DNA of 6,128 nt from DASYUM01 sp036001225 (GCA_036001225.1 DASYUM010000113.1:1-6128); one strand, 5' to 3'; counted from the first letter of the stretch, positions 1 to 6,103 are shown. Program-made: numbers and translations. The notes: generated by a model from the letters alone, not told the origin.

Positions 1-2
1 TC

Positions 3-341
3 GCCGGATCGCTCGTCGCCCTGCTCCTCGCCGCCGGCTGCGTGAGCGGCATCCCTCCCGAGCGGCTCAAGACATGGGTCGGCCGTCCGGCCGCCACCCT
101 CGAAAAGGATTGGGGTCCGCCGACTCGCGAAGTGCAGGAGGGCGACCTGCGGATCCTGATCTACGAGGAAGTCGAGAATCCCCGGATCTCCGGTCTCCAG
201 GGCACCACCTCGGCCTACCGCCGGGGCGCGGTCCAGAGTCCCGACGAGCCCAGCCCGGGCCCCGCCGTCTATGTCCGGTCCTATCTATTCTGGGTGAACC
301 CGCAGGGCACCATCGTCGACTCGGCGGTCCGGGCTCCGTGA
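3..341 (+). CDS. Small lipoprotein, BamE/SmpA-like (5' end outside window)
   Basis: The frame is open from the first base, so the gene is cut by the window edge; 112 residues are visible. It begins inside a signal peptide: a hydrophobic run ending in LLAAGC, a good lipobox. The Cys codon at 39-41 would be the lipidated residue, and the GTG at 42 directly after it is therefore not the start. The mature part is about 100 residues. It has a pattern reminiscent of the BamE/SmpA fold: a short helix region (RLKTWVGRPAATLEKDWGPP) with W-G-P-P, then a strand with LRILIYEE, then a C-terminal strand (SYLFWVNPQGTIVDSAV) of the 'Fwv..~GtI' type. The lipid anchor and periplasmic location are well supported; the BamE-like assignment is inference from motif layout, and no specific role can be given. 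The last 57 bp overlap the 3' end of the opposing SAM hydrolase gene. Confidence 0.72.
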   Translation, partial: AGSLVALLLAAGCVSGIPPERLKTWVGRPAATLEKDWGPPTREVQEGDLRILIYEEVENPRISGLQGTTSAYRRGAVQSPDEPSPGPAVYVRSYLFWVNPQGTIVDSAVRAP

Positions 342-1166
342 CCCTCGCGACCGCACGCTGACCTGCGCCCCCGGGCCGATCCCGAGTCGGTCGCGGGCGC
401 GGCCTTCGCGGACGAAGATCTCCACCCGACCCGAGCTGTCGACCGCCGCGCCGAGCGCGCCCGGCGGCCGGTCGCCGTAGGTGTCCGAGAGCCCCTCGAT
501 CCGCTCACGTCCGATCTCGAGGACGCACGCACGACGGCCGGCGGGCAGGTCCTTCGCCGTCAGGTTCGTGAGCAGGTTCCCGAATCGGTCGACCAGGAGC
601 ACCTGGCCCACGACGCGCCCGCCGGCGCGCCGCGGGCGCGGCCAGCCGTGGCGAGCCAGGCGCCGCACCGGAGGACCGAAGCGGTGCAAGGGCACGCCCA
701 GCGAGCAATGGGCGGCCACCGGGCCGAAGATGTCGCGGGCATGGAAGGTCCGGCTCACCGCTGTTCGGTGATAGGCCGGGTTGGTGAGGGCCACCGCCGC
801 CGCGCCGGGAATCCCGTCGAGGAACCCGAGCAGCCCGTTGTCGGGGCCGACGAAGTAGTGGCCGTCCGCCAGGATCGCCAGCGGCCGCCGAGCGCCGCCG
901 ACGCCGGGATCGACCACCGCGAGGTGGACGGTCCCGGGCGGGAAGACCCGATAGGCCGTCTCCAGGAGGAGCGCGCCCCGCAGGATGTCCTGGGGCGGCA
1001 CGGCGTGCGTCAGGTCGACGAGGTGAGCCGCGGCGTTGATCCCGAGGATGACGCCTTTCACGACCCCGACGTAGGCGTCATCCAACCCGAAGTCGGTGAG
1101 CAGCGTGATGATCCCGCTCGGCCGCGGCACCGTCCCTCGGCGCGCCGATCGAGCGCGGCCCGCCAT
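285..1166 (-). CDS. SAM hydrolase (SAM hydroxide adenosyltransferase, DUF62 family)
   Basis: The protein is 293 aa and belongs to the family once called SAM-dependent chlorinase/fluorinase. Most bacterial members split S-adenosylmethionine with water into adenosine and methionine in the cytoplasm. The N-terminal domain shows ITLLTDFGLDDAYVGVVKG (residues 20-38), VVDPGVGGARRP (84-95), VGPDNG (106-111) and FHARDIFGPVAAH (141-153). Asp86, one of Arg93/Arg94 and His142 fit the conserved Asp-Arg-His set of the hydrolases. The C-terminal barrel shows VDRFGNLLTN (192-201) and a terminal EIFVREGRARDRLGIGPGAQVSV-like segment. The ATG at 1166 overlaps the upstream TGA (TGATG), which favours this start; a GTG 12 codons on (1130) is an alternative that sits closer to the conserved domain. 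About 21 residues after the usual family end are an unusual basic tail that runs antisense through the lipoprotein gene. Nothing suggests a halogenase: I see no biosynthetic neighbours. Confidence 0.9.
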   Translation of the reverse strand: MAGRARSARRGTVPRPSGIITLLTDFGLDDAYVGVVKGVILGINAAAHLVDLTHAVPPQDILRGALLLETAYRVFPPGTVHLAVVDPGVGGARRPLAILADGHYFVGPDNGLLGFLDGIPGAAAVALTNPAYHRTAVSRTFHARDIFGPVAAHCSLGVPLHRFGPPVRRLARHGWPRPRRAGGRVVGQVLLVDRFGNLLTNLTAKDLPAGRRACVLEIGRERIEGLSDTYGDRPPGALGAAVDSSGRVEIFVREGRARDRLGIGPGAQVSVRSRGSRSPDRRVDDGALRVHPE

Positions 1167-2227
1167 CACCGGTCGCGGTGGACGACGTACTCCGCGATGA
1201 GGCCGAGAACCTCCCGCTCCTCGGAGTCCGGAAATCGGGCCAGCCGCGCCGTGGCTTCGGCCGCGTAGGCCGCCGCTCGGGCGACGGCATAGCCGACGCC
1301 GTCGTAGATCTTCACGAGCCGATGGATCTCGCCGACGTCGCGGTCGGCCTCGGCCGGCCGGCGTCGGGGCTGGCCGGGGCCTCGCAACGCCTCGAGGATC
1401 CGGGCGCGCTCCTCGGGCCTGGCTCGTTCCAGGGTGGCGATGAGCGGCAGGGTGCGCTTCCCCTCGCGCAGATCGGTCCCGATCGCCTTCCCGAGTCGCG
1501 CCTCGTCGGCGTCGAAGTCGAGCGAATCGTCGATGATCTGAAACGCGATGCCGAGGTCCTCGCCGAAGGACGCCAGCGCGTCGACCGCGGCCGCGTCCGG
1601 GCCGGCGACCAGGCCCCCGATCCGGCAGCACGCCGACATGAACGTCGCCGTCTTTTGCCGGATGATGCGCAGGTAATCGTCTTCGGTGAGCTCCCCATCC
1701 CGCTTGCGCTCGAGCTGGAAGACCTCGGCCTCGGTCATCGAGACCATCGCGGCCGCGAGCGCCTCCATCACCGCCAGATCCCCGTCCCCGACGAGCAGCG
1801 CCATGCAGCGGGAGTAGAGATGATCTCCGACGAGCAGCGCGGCGTCGTCGCCCCACCGGGCATTCGCCGACGGCCGGCCCCGCCGGAGAGGCGCCCGGTC
1901 GACGACGTCGTCATGAATCAGGGTGGCCGTATGCAGCAGCTCGACGACGCAGCCGAGACGGGCGGCGCGATCGGGAGAGCCTCCGGCCAGCCGCGTCGAC
2001 AGCAGCACCAGGACCGGCCGCAGGCGCTTGCCGCCGGCGAAGGCGACGTACTCGGTGATGTCGCGAATCAGGGGGACGGGAGACCCGCCCAGCTCCTGGC
2101 GGATCGCGGCCTCGCACGCGCGTAGCTCCTCGCCGATGAGCCGGGTGAGGCGCTCGCGGAGGGTCGCCTCCAGGGATGGTCTCAAAGCCGCGGCTTCACT
2201 CGAGGGGCGCCCGGACGGGCGCAGCAC
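1166..2227 (-). CDS. ispB: Long-chain polyprenyl diphosphate synthase (octaprenyl/solanesyl type)
   Basis: This trans-isoprenyl diphosphate synthase (353 aa) adds isopentenyl diphosphate units to an allylic primer, making the side chain of ubiquinone or menaquinone. The hallmarks appear in order: GGKRLRP (65-71), the first Asp-rich motif DDVVD (106-110) in HTATLIHDDVVD, RRGRPSAN (115-122), the KT pair (192-193), the second Asp-rich motif FQIIDDSLD (229-237), and GKAIGTDLREGKRTLP (246-261). Alanine at the fifth position before the first DDxxD (Ala101) is small, as expected for a long-chain rather than C15/C20 product; the exact length cannot be read. The start is GTG at 2227 with GGGG about 8 nt upstream. 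The first 15-20 residues look non-conserved, so the in-frame TTG at 2185 is possible. The gene symbol is by family resemblance. The stop overlaps the SAM hydrolase start, so the two are almost certainly co-transcribed. Confidence 0.92.
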   Translation of the reverse strand: MLRPSGRPSSEAAALRPSLEATLRERLTRLIGEELRACEAAIRQELGGSPVPLIRDITEYVAFAGGKRLRPVLVLLSTRLAGGSPDRAARLGCVVELLHTATLIHDDVVDRAPLRRGRPSANARWGDDAALLVGDHLYSRCMALLVGDGDLAVMEALAAAMVSMTEAEVFQLERKRDGELTEDDYLRIIRQKTATFMSACCRIGGLVAGPDAAAVDALASFGEDLGIAFQIIDDSLDFDADEARLGKAIGTDLREGKRTLPLIATLERARPEERARILEALRGPGQPRRRPAEADRDVGEIHRLVKIYDGVGYAVARAAAYAAEATARLARFPDSEEREVLGLIAEYVVHRDR

Positions 2228-2585
2228 ACGAGCCCCGATTCCGAGGCCCCCAGGCAGGTTCGAAGCCGACGCCCCTCCCAGGTGATGTGTCCACTGTCCC
2301 CCGGCTCACGGGCCGCGATCTCTCGGACCCGCCACGGTACATTCTCGGGCCCCTCCCCTCGTGAATCAAGGGAAAAACGAATACTTGCGACGCGCGCCAC
2401 CACCGCCGACCGCGCTTCGGACACTTCCGTCCGGCAGGGCGCTTCCGAGTCGGAGCGGTGACGGTCGCTCCCCGACGTCCCGGCCAAGGCCTGAGGCGCA
2501 AAGGACCGACCGCGGGACCCGATCGGGGTGCTCTCTGGTATCAGTCTTGAATCCCGCGTATCCAGGCAGAGGAGGTCACTCGGAC
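2228..2585. other. Divergent intergenic region (358 bp)
   Basis: This lies between the minus-strand polyprenyl synthase and the plus-strand small secreted protein. It holds the minus-strand promoter candidate at 2341-2369. A small inverted repeat is present at 2418-2433 (CGGAC, 6-nt loop, GTCCG). For the plus-strand gene I see only a weak extended -10 candidate, TGGTATCAG (2536-2544), without a convincing -35. The plus-strand gene has a clear Shine-Dalgarno GAGGAGG at 2569-2575, 10 nt before its ATG. Open frames crossing the region have no signal for translation and no recognisable product. I see no tRNA or riboswitch. Confidence 0.5.
2341..2369 (-). promoter_or_regulatory. Sigma70-like promoter for the polyprenyl synthase unit
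   Basis: On the minus strand a -35 candidate TTGATT (2369-2364) and a -10 candidate GAGAAT (2346-2341) are separated by exactly 17 bp; each matches the consensus at 4 of 6. A T-rich stretch (TTCGTTTTTC) lies just upstream of the -35, as in an UP element, and is the most AT-rich patch in this intergenic region. Transcription would start near 2334, giving a leader of roughly 105 nt before the GTG at 2227. The same element with the same spacing occurs at 4430-4458, which raises confidence beyond what the matches alone would give. Confidence 0.5.
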
Positions 2586-2960
2586 ATGCTAGGACACATA
2601 TTGGCCGCATTCGCCATCGTGGCCCTGATCGTCGGCTCCGCGGGCCTGGTGGCCGCCCAGAGCACTCCGGGCGGCGCCGGACCGCAGATCGGCGGCGGGC
2701 CTCCGGCCGCGCTCCCGCCGTCACCCTCCGGGACGGCCGAGTCGCCCAGGCTCGAGCAGGGTCACCGGATCATCGGGCAAGTCACCCGGATCGACGTGGC
2801 CGGCGGGACCGTGACCTTGCGGACCGACGAGGGGCAGCTCGAGCTCAAGCTCCCGCGCGAGACGCTGTCCGGACTCAAGGTAGGCGAGCGGGTCGAGGTC
2901 CAGGTCGACATCCGGCCGACCGCCTTCGGACCGTCCTCGCCCTCGAAGCCGGGACGATGA
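2586..2960 (+). CDS. Small secreted protein with C-terminal beta (OB-like) domain
   Basis: The protein is 124 aa. Residues 1-24 form a Sec signal peptide (LAAFAIVALIVGSAGLVAA) with likely cleavage after Ala24. Residues 26-56 are a Gly/Pro/Ser-rich linker, probably disordered. Residues 60-111 form a compact beta-rich unit, GQVTRIDVAGGTVTLRTDEG followed by LELKLP and a VGERVEVQVDI strand. This layout (G-x-V-x-x-I-D ... G-T-V-T-L-x-T ... L-x-x-G-x-x-V-x-V) is shared by small periplasmic OB-like or DUF1344/DUF5666-like proteins. I do not recognise a specific family or function. The ATG at 2586 is chosen over an in-frame upstream ATG at 2361 because it starts the signal peptide and has GAGGAGG 10 nt before it. 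The gene stands alone and converges on the operon ending at 3022. Confidence 0.78.
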   Translation: MLGHILAAFAIVALIVGSAGLVAAQSTPGGAGPQIGGGPPAALPPSPSGTAESPRLEQGHRIIGQVTRIDVAGGTVTLRTDEGQLELKLPRETLSGLKVGERVEVQVDIRPTAFGPSSPSKPGR

Positions 2961-2965
2961 CCAAT

Positions 2966-2991
2966 GGGAGGGGGCCTCGACGGCCCCTCCC
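2966..2991. terminator. Hairpin between convergent genes, no U-tract
   Basis: GGGAGGGG (2966-2973) pairs with CCCCTCCC (2984-2991). After a one-base bulge at 2974, CC (2975-2976) pairs with GG (2982-2983), leaving a 5-nt loop. It begins 5 bp after the plus-strand stop at 2960 and lies 30 bp beyond the minus-strand stop at 3022. Placement suits a bidirectional transcription barrier. Neither side has the run of U residues of a classical intrinsic terminator, so it may act with Rho or mainly protect the 3' end. Confidence 0.5.
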
Positions 2992-3021
2992 AGACTCACC
3001 CCCAGGCCGCCGAGACGCCGC

Positions 3022-3510
3022 TCAGTTCTGGGGCTTCGGCGCCCCCGGAGTCGGCGCGAAGAGGAGAACCTCCGCCCAGTCCCCGCTCCGGTGCATCACC
3101 ACGAGCAGACCCTTGGCGTCGTAACGTAATACCCCCTGGCCGGTCTGCTCGTTGGTGCCCATCGCGTCGGGCTTCCCCCAGGCGTTGGCGATCGTGTCGA
3201 GGGTAAAGATTCGCGGCTTCGGGTAGATGGCGACCCCGCGCACGAGATCGGCCCGGAAGCCCTCGGGACCGATCAACCCGAAGCTGATGATCATCCGCTC
3301 CAGGCCACGCGGCGCGCGCTCTCCCAAGTACGTCCATTCCGGAACGGTCCGGCTTTCCTCGACCACGGTCCGTTCACGGCTCGGCCGCCCGTAGAGGGTC
3401 TCGACATCCCGGCGGGAGGACACCCCGGGGACAATTCCGCCCCATTCCGCCGCCTCGAGGGCCCCGGCCAGCGCGAGCGAGACGAAAACGGCCGTCGCCC
3501 ACGCACGCAT
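3022..3510 (-). CDS. Secreted protein with two BamE-like halves
   Basis: The protein is 162 aa. Residues 1-20 are a Sec signal peptide (WATAVFVSLALAGALEA), cleaved near Ala20/Ala21; there is no lipobox Cys, so the mature protein should be soluble in the periplasm. The first half carries IVPGVSSRRDVETLYGRPSRE (from residue 26), the 'pG.s...v...lG.P' pattern of BamE/SmpA-like folds, followed by EWTYLGE and an IISFGL strand. The second half repeats the scheme: FTLDTIANAWGKPD (102-115), then VLRYDAKGLLVVMH and a closing strand. I infer an internal duplication; no function is assigned. The ATG at 3510 is preferred over the upstream in-frame start because it begins the signal peptide and has GAGGAG (3526-3521) 10 nt before it. 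It lies 22 bp after the stop of the gene at 3533, so the two form an operon. Confidence 0.8.
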   Translation of the reverse strand: MRAWATAVFVSLALAGALEAAEWGGIVPGVSSRRDVETLYGRPSRERTVVEESRTVPEWTYLGERAPRGLERMIISFGLIGPEGFRADLVRGVAIYPKPRIFTLDTIANAWGKPDAMGTNEQTGQGVLRYDAKGLLVVMHRSGDWAEVLLFAPTPGAPKPQN

Positions 3511-3532
3511 GACGGGCTGACTCCTCACCGGG

Positions 3533-4408
3533 TCAGGGGGCAAGGAGCGCCTGCGGGCGCATCCTCTCGCCATCGCCGGTCTCCGGTTTGGTGATCCGGT
3601 CTCTCCAGCCGAGGACGATCGCGGGAGACCCGCTCCGGAGCGTCGACAGGGGGACCCGGATCAACACCCGATCGCCATGGCGCCAGTCGCCAGGCCCCTC
3701 GATCGCGAGGTCGGCGACGCCGTTGCTCGTGAAGCCGCCGTTCGCGATGACCGGGACCGAGCTTCGCACTACGAGGAAGTCGACCCCGGACGCCCCACGG
3801 AAGTACGCGGCTTGCGGGGCCCCGATGGGCTCGCCCAGCGCCGCGGTCACCACCGCGACCCCATCACCGCGAGGCGGACCCCCATTCAGGGGCAGTTCCC
3901 GCAGCCCTCCGTCCCTCGAGATCATGGCTAGCGTCCCGAGCACCTGGGTCTCCGTGTTCACCTCGCCGCCGACCTCGAGAATGAGGACGTCGTCCGGCTG
4001 GGGGGTCCGCGCCGCCAGGCCCACCTCGGTCCAGGCCGCCGAGCCCTGGGGCGGGCGGACGCCCGTGACCTCGAACTGCCCGCGCGCTCCGAGGGCTGTG
4101 GCCTCGGGGCCGGCGAGGACGCCGATCGGCTTCCGGAGGAGCCACCACCGCTGGATCGCGCCCCGCTGCCACTGGAAGACGGTCCGGTCCACGACCCCGC
4201 TTTCGAGCGCCGCCCGAAACTCGGGCGACAGCCGTCGCTCGAAGGCGAATAGCGGGACACGGTGCTGGTTCACGACCCACTGCCGCACGAGGGCGATCCG
4301 GATCGTGGAGGACACCACGGGCTGCTGCGCCACCAGGGACGCCGTTCCGGCCACGAGCAGCACGACGATCGCGACGAGGACGAGGGACCTCGGCGGCATT
4401 GAGCGCAT
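3533..4408 (-). CDS. Exported protein of unknown function
   Basis: The protein is 291 aa and not recognised. Residues 1-27 form a strong signal peptide (SLVLVAIVVLLVAGTASLVA), likely cut before Gln28-Gln29; there is no lipobox and no cysteine anywhere. The mature N-terminal part is rich in Trp and Arg (RQWVVNQHRVPLFAFERR, then FQWQRGAIQRWWLLRKPIG). The middle and end look beta-rich, with ILEVGGEVNTETQVLGTLAM, VDFLVVRSSVPVIANGGF and DRVLIRVPLSTL. A soluble periplasmic or envelope-associated protein is the best inference. The ATG at 4408 has AGGAGG (4423-4418) 9 nt upstream and a promoter candidate just before it; a second ATG three codons on is less well spaced. It is first in a two-gene operon with the BamE-like protein. 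That the frame is real is supported by the signal peptide, SD and promoter, despite a long antisense open frame. Confidence 0.8.
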   Translation of the reverse strand: MRSMPPRSLVLVAIVVLLVAGTASLVAQQPVVSSTIRIALVRQWVVNQHRVPLFAFERRLSPEFRAALESGVVDRTVFQWQRGAIQRWWLLRKPIGVLAGPEATALGARGQFEVTGVRPPQGSAAWTEVGLAARTPQPDDVLILEVGGEVNTETQVLGTLAMISRDGGLRELPLNGGPPRGDGVAVVTAALGEPIGAPQAAYFRGASGVDFLVVRSSVPVIANGGFTSNGVADLAIEGPGDWRHGDRVLIRVPLSTLRSGSPAIVLGWRDRITKPETGDGERMRPQALLAP

Positions 4409-4429
4409 GGCGGGGATCCTCCTGAGCCC

Positions 4430-4458
4430 ATTGTCGGGTCGCGCCGCCGCTGAATCAA
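4430..4458 (-). promoter_or_regulatory. Sigma70-like promoter for the exported-protein operon
   Basis: TTGATT (4458-4453) and GACAAT (4435-4430) lie 17 bp apart on the minus strand, each 4 of 6 to consensus. Predicted initiation near 4423 would give a leader of only about 15 nt that begins at the AGGAGG Shine-Dalgarno, followed by the ATG at 4408. The -35 directly follows the T-rich tail of the porin terminator, so transcription of the operon is separated from the porin. It closely matches the element at 2341-2369. Confidence 0.55.
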
Positions 4459-4469
4459 GCGAAACAAGA

Positions 4470-4496
4470 ACGCCCCAGGGGGGTCCCCTGGGGCGT
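4470..4496 (-). terminator. Rho-independent terminator of the porin gene
   Basis: A perfect 12-bp stem is formed by ACGCCCCAGGGG (4470-4481) and CCCCTGGGGCGT (4485-4496), with a 3-nt loop. Read on the minus strand it is followed at once by TCTTGTTTCG, a T-rich tail. It starts 23 nt after the porin stop codon. This is the clearest non-coding signal in the window. Confidence 0.9.
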
Positions 4497-4519
4497 CCTG
4501 GACGACGAAGGAGCCCGGA

Positions 4520-6064
4520 CTAGAAGAAGTAGATGAACCGGTAGATGCCCCCCCAGGAATCGTCGCCAGTGTCGGGGATGATGTAGCCGACCACCGCCTG
4601 CATCGAGAGGTTCGCGTTGATCGTCCACCGGGGGCCGGCGTCGATCTCGATGGCGTGGTCGCCGAAGATGGCGTTCTGGCCGCCCAGGCGGTTCTTATTC
4701 TCGCTTGGGGCCACGAAGGCGGCACCGAGGTTGATGTTGAAGGCCGGCGTCAGGGCGTAGGACGCCGCGGCGCCGATCCCCCAGGTGCCCGAGATATCCG
4801 CGTTGAGCGGCTGGCCGAGGCCCGTCGGGCCGCCGACCGTCGCGTTGCCCGTCAGGAAGTCGGCGATGTAGGCCACCGACAGCCAGGACGAGCCACTTTC
4901 CGGCACGGGCAGCTTGTCCGAGTTGCGGTTGATCTTGGTGGTGTTGCCCACTCCGTGGCAGTCGCCCGTCGGCGCCCCGCGCGGGGTCGCGCAGGAGCCG
5001 CCGCCGGCGCCGCCGATGAAGCGGTCCTTGTCACCCGACGTGTACCAGCCGTGGGCGGTGACCGAGAGGGGCCCGATCGGAACCACCGCGTCGGCCATGA
5101 GGCCGAAGCCCCGCTCCTTGAAGACCTGGTTGAGCGCCGATGACCAGATGCCCCGCTGGCCGTAGACGACCACGCCATAGAGCGTCATGCCGGCGATCTT
5201 GGCGTTCGCCGTGCCACCGACCCAGAACGTATTGGCGAAGTCTTCTTTCACGCACGACCCCTGGTTCGCCAGGGTGGACACCCCCGTCACGCCGGCTGCT
5301 GCCGGGCGCCGCTGGAAGCACTGCCGGTTGGCCACCAGACCTTCGACGCTCAACCGGATGTCCGGGGCGAGGCTGACGCCGATGCGCGCCGCGTAGTAGT
5401 CGTTGTCGTCGGCGTTGGAGAGGTTGTTCTCGGAGAGCTTCGCCGCCCAGACGGAGAAGTCCACCGGGCTTCCCAGCCAGTCGAAGCGGATGGCCGGCTC
5501 GTTGTCGGCGAAGAATTCGGCCGCCGGGCCATCGAGGAACTGGAGGTACTGAATCCCGACGGTGACCCGCGTGGCCGGAATCCACGGCTCGAACGCGATG
5601 TAGATCTGCCGCTGCTGCATGTTGACGCCGCGGGCGCCGGCGGCGCCGCCGGCGTTGGGCCCGACCCGGCCGCCCTGGGAGGCGGGGGAGCTGCCGAGCT
5701 CGTCGGCCACGCCGCTACCGTTCCCCAACGTGAGGTCGCCGACCTGGGCGTTCCAGACCATCTTCGCCTTCTTGTCGGCGGACTCGATCGTGATCCACCA
5801 CCGGAGTCGCTCGAAGTACCGCGAGTGGCTGTCCTTACAGAACGCGCCCGTTCCGCAGTTCGACGCGACCGCCTGCGTGTCCGTGAAGTCGTTGAGGTTA
5901 TCCCAGGCGACGCCGATGAACCGCAGCTGGCCGTTGAAGCTGATGTTGTAGGCTGGCGTGCGTGCGCCCGGGGTATCCCCGAGCGAGAACTGCGCCAGCG
6001 CCGGCTGGGCCGATCCGAGAAGGATCAGGACCCCCGCCGCAGCAAACAACCCGAGTCGCTTCAT
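4520..6064 (-). CDS. Porin-like outer-membrane beta-barrel protein
   Basis: The protein is 514 aa. Residues 1-24 are a Sec signal peptide ending PALA before Gln25. The rest alternates short amphipathic strands with polar, Gly/Asn/Asp-rich loops, and the chain ends in GGIYRFIYFF. The terminal Phe and preceding aromatic alternation are the C-terminal signature recognised by the Bam machinery, so an outer-membrane barrel is well supported. Strand-like examples are YNISFNGQLRFIGVAW (39-54), YFERLRWWITIES, RQIYIAFEPW, RVTVGIQYLQFL and LMADAVVPIGPLSVTAHGWY. A long Gly/Ala-rich loop lies at about 109-146. Six cysteines form three local pairs (70/76, 249/271, 358/369). Substrate is not readable; general diffusion or anion-selective porin and alginate-export-like barrels are the alternatives. 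The ATG at 6064 has GGAGG (6075-6071) 6 nt upstream and begins the signal peptide, which rules out the longer frame start at 6106. Confidence 0.85.
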   Translation of the reverse strand: MKRLGLFAAAGVLILLGSAQPALAQFSLGDTPGARTPAYNISFNGQLRFIGVAWDNLNDFTDTQAVASNCGTGAFCKDSHSRYFERLRWWITIESADKKAKMVWNAQVGDLTLGNGSGVADELGSSPASQGGRVGPNAGGAAGARGVNMQQRQIYIAFEPWIPATRVTVGIQYLQFLDGPAAEFFADNEPAIRFDWLGSPVDFSVWAAKLSENNLSNADDNDYYAARIGVSLAPDIRLSVEGLVANRQCFQRRPAAAGVTGVSTLANQGSCVKEDFANTFWVGGTANAKIAGMTLYGVVVYGQRGIWSSALNQVFKERGFGLMADAVVPIGPLSVTAHGWYTSGDKDRFIGGAGGGSCATPRGAPTGDCHGVGNTTKINRNSDKLPVPESGSSWLSVAYIADFLTGNATVGGPTGLGQPLNADISGTWGIGAAASYALTPAFNINLGAAFVAPSENKNRLGGQNAIFGDHAIEIDAGPRWTINANLSMQAVVGYIIPDTGDDSWGGIYRFIYFF

Positions 6065-6079
6065 CCTGCACCTCCGTGG

Positions 6080-6098
6080 CCACCCGACCTGGGGGTGG
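6080..6098 (-). repeat. Short hairpin in the porin leader
   Basis: CCACCC (6080-6085) and GGGTGG (6093-6098) form a perfect 6-bp GC-rich stem with a 7-nt loop, ending 4 nt before the GGAGG ribosome binding site of the porin. If it is transcribed it could shape the 5' leader, for example by stabilising the mRNA or limiting ribosome access. Short GC stems are common at this base composition, so weight is low. Confidence 0.3.
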
Positions 6099-6103
6099 CT
6101 CAA

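Noticed and set aside
346..395. Inverted arms CGCGACCG (346-353) and CGGTCGCG (388-395) after the lipoprotein stop
   Set aside because: The 34-nt loop, lack of a T-tract and location inside the SAM hydrolase coding sequence make it a poor terminator.
285..1166. Possible fluorinase or chlorinase activity of the SAM hydrolase
   Set aside because: The Asp-Arg-His pattern fits hydrolases, and no halometabolite genes are nearby; true halogenases in this family are rare.
1167..1856. The SAM hydrolase frame stays open upstream for 230 further codons (523-aa frame)
   Set aside because: That extension is antisense-free but out of frame with the prenyl synthase on the same strand, reads as low-complexity Arg/Gly/Pro sequence, and is explained by high GC. 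The conserved domain and TGATG junction set the start at 1166.
1178..2125. Long plus-strand open frame (315 codons) opposite the prenyl synthase
   Set aside because: It mirrors a gene with unmistakable catalytic motifs; its product is Arg/Asp/Gly-rich with no recognisable domain.
2361..2585. 75-codon N-terminal extension of the small secreted protein
   Set aside because: It would bury a strong signal peptide and lies in the divergent promoter region; the ATG at 2586 has the better ribosome binding site.
161..3783. A 15-bp identical direct repeat, CTACGAGGAAGTCGA, at 161-175 and 3769-3783
   Set aside because: The copies sit in unrelated genes in different reading senses, with no similarity in the flanks; a chance match is likely at this composition.
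3588..4523. Long plus-strand open frame (311 codons) opposite the unknown exported protein
   Set aside because: The minus-strand frame has a signal peptide, a Shine-Dalgarno and a promoter; the plus-strand product is a Ser/Arg/Pro/Thr-rich shadow and would run through the terminator hairpin.
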